Of a stretch of DNA of 64,000 nucleotides, positions 63,601-64,000 are shown one piece after another. This stretch comes from Marinifilum sp. D714. Lineage in GTDB: Bacteria > Bacteroidota > Bacteroidia > Bacteroidales > Marinifilaceae. The stretch is taken from assembly GCF_030851345.1 (NCBI RefSeq), contig NZ_JALPNU010000005.1, positions 1-64,000 on the forward strand. The letters run 5' to 3'. Below the pieces are notes generated by a model. That model saw nothing but the letters and a program-made list of their open reading frames with translations. It was not told the origin of the DNA and did no database searches. Position numbers and translations under genes: made by a program. Each line of letters starts with the position of its first letter. Position 1 is the stretch's first letter.

Positions 63601-64000
63601 ACCGGAAAGTTTTACATCTTCTGCTTTTAATTTTTGACTGGCTCCAGTAAACAAGCGTTTATCAGTCACAACCATACCAGTAACAACAACTTCCTCTAAT
63701 TTTTCTGATGATTCTTTCAGCGTAATATTTAAGGATGTTTGATTGGTAATCTCAATTTCTTGATCTTCCAAACCTATAAAAGAAAAAATCAAAACTTGAC
63801 CTGGTTTATCATCCAAAGAGATTTCATACTCACCATCAATATTGGTAGTGGTACCAATATTTGATCCTTTAATAATTACTGAAACTCCAGGTAAAGAAAC
63901 ATTGTTTTCATCAACCACTTTACCTTTCAATTTTCTTTTCTCTTGAGCAGCAGTATTTGTATTTCGTTCCTGCACTCTAATCAAAACGGTTTTGTGTTCC
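60676..64000 (-). CDS. SusC/RagA TonB-dependent receptor, cut by the window edge
   Basis: At least 1108 residues are present and the frame stays open to the right edge. The apparent TTG start at 63984 is inside the gene. The residues before it (EHKTVLIRVQE) look like the end of an STN domain, which would lie outside the window. A carboxypeptidase-regulatory-like domain follows (GKVVDENNVSLPGVSVIIKG), then a plug (LWVVDGVIL) with the signature FEVLKDGSATSIYGARAMAGV, and the barrel to FTLKFGL. It is the importer of the third locus, with SusD, metallohydrolase and DUF4302 downstream. Whether a FecR and sigma factor precede it cannot be seen. Confidence 0.9.
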   Translation of the reverse strand, partial: EHKTVLIRVQERNTNTAAQEKRKLKGKVVDENNVSLPGVSVIIKGSNIGTTTNIDGEYEISLDDKPGQVLIFSFIGLEDQEIEITNQTSLNITLKESSEKLEEVVVTGMVVTDKRLFTGASQKLKAEDVKLSGIPDVSRGLEGRAAGVSVQNVSGTFGAAPKIRVRGATSIYGSSKPLWVVDGVILEDVVELSSDALSSGDVTTLISSAIAGLNADDIESFEVLKDGSATSIYGARAMAGVIVITTKKGKAGVSRINYTGEYTYRLTPSYSDFNIMNSQEQMAVYEDMREGGWLNYADMSNARESGVYGRMYQQLNQLDASGNFLLANTPEAKAAFLRKAEYRNTDWFDELFNTNIMQSHSVSMSSGTEKATYYGSVSALVDPGWTQSSKVNRYTANFKSNFKIRDNLSFNTISSASYRKQKAPGTLAQDVDVVTGKVKRDFDINPYSFALNSSRTLDPSADYTRNYAPFNIKRELGENYIDLNVVDVKFQTELKWKPIQKVELSALGAIKYSATSQEHNITEFSNQAEAYRAMPNVTVRDNNPFLYKDPDDPYAIPVSVLPQGGIYERTDYSMLGYDFRATASYKDSFNDTHILNLYGGMEVNSSDRKKTHNTGWGLQYSMGEIPFYSYELFKKGVENNNLYYGVENTRYRNTAFFGNATYSYMGKYTINGTLRYEGTNKMGKSSSARWLPTWNVSSAWNAHEENFFESLKPAISHLSLKVSYSLTADRGPHYVTNSLVDIRSGNPWRPTAGMRESSLYIESLENSELTYEKKHEFNIGAEIGFLNNKINTTFDYYTRDNYDLIGIVTTQGLGGEVAKYGNVASMDSHGFEFSISSTNIKTPNFSWVTNFVYSKVKNKVTDLETRSRVIDMVKGNGFAREGYAVRSIFSIPFEGLNSEGLPTFRDQNGNITVSDIYFQERENLDFLEYSGSADPTDIGSLNNTFTYKGLRLNVFMTYSFGNVVRLDPVFASDYSDMAALPKEFKNRWVRPGDEKITDIPVIATVRQRDNIGSSDLATAYNAYNYSSARIAKGDFIRMKEISLAYDFPKQFTNKLGVNNLSLKVQATNLFLLYSDDKLNGQDPEFFNSGGVATPVPKQFTFTLKFGL

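Overview
This window is AT-rich chromosomal DNA from a member of the Bacteroidota, probably a marine or facultatively anaerobic Bacteroidales (Marinifilaceae-like; the genus is a guess). The evidence is three SusC/SusD outer-membrane import pairs, two ECF sigma/FecR anti-sigma pairs, Bacteroidota promoters (TTTG, 19-21 nt, TAnnTTTG), many SusD, TlpA and other lipoproteins, and the anaerobic GlpABC glycerol-3-phosphate dehydrogenase. No rRNA, tRNA, CRISPR array, integrase or transposase was seen. Nearly all genes are on the minus strand; the clear plus-strand genes are the 212-residue protein at 2359 and the FUSC transporter at 4456.

Region by region. (1) 1-7190 is a loosely packed accessory stretch: a lipoprotein gene hugged by 15-bp inverted repeats, a degenerate 21-bp repeat array, a 212-residue hypothetical protein, a 37-residue membrane peptide, a tandem antibiotic-biosynthesis-monooxygenase protein, and a YccS-like FUSC transporter with a palindromic operator. 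(2) 7192-13725 holds cysteine and thiol genes (cysteine synthase-like enzyme with a Cys-rich tail, thioredoxin reductase, CyuA-like cysteine desulfidase) and a secreted M16 peptidase. (3) 14102-20910 holds periplasmic redox genes: DsbD, a NapH/NosR-like membrane ferredoxin, a Tat-exported polyferredoxin, a Cys-rich PhnD-like lipoprotein, a free-standing DsbD alpha domain and a secreted START-like protein. (4) 20985-36472, read from high to low coordinate, is ECF sigma, FecR, an STN-containing SusC, a kelch lipoprotein, a second SusC, SusD, two thioredoxin proteins and a TlpA. (5) 36783-42572 is a POT-like transporter and the glpABC operon. (6) 43044-55736 is a second sigma/FecR/SusC/SusD locus with TlpA, a decayed TlpA copy, a thioredoxin and a DUF4369-beta-propeller lipoprotein. 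(7) 56021-64000 has an HU-like protein, a small membrane protein, and a third import locus (SusC, SusD, zinc metallohydrolase lipoprotein, DUF4302 lipoprotein) cut by the right edge.

How the genes may work together (inference): two independently regulated outer-membrane importers are each followed by secreted thioredoxin-fold proteins. A DsbD that could supply periplasmic reductant and a thioredoxin reductase that would feed it lie close by. The PhnD-like protein and the two polyferredoxins form a second possible electron path across the inner membrane. This looks like a neighbourhood for taking up and reductively processing a thiol, disulfide or metal-thiolate substrate; the substrate cannot be read from the sequence.

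The most interesting regulatory signal is in the gap between fecR and susC in both sigma-controlled loci. Each gap has a promoter-like element and a T-tailed hairpin on the opposite strand, as expected for short cis-antisense RNAs against the susC leader.
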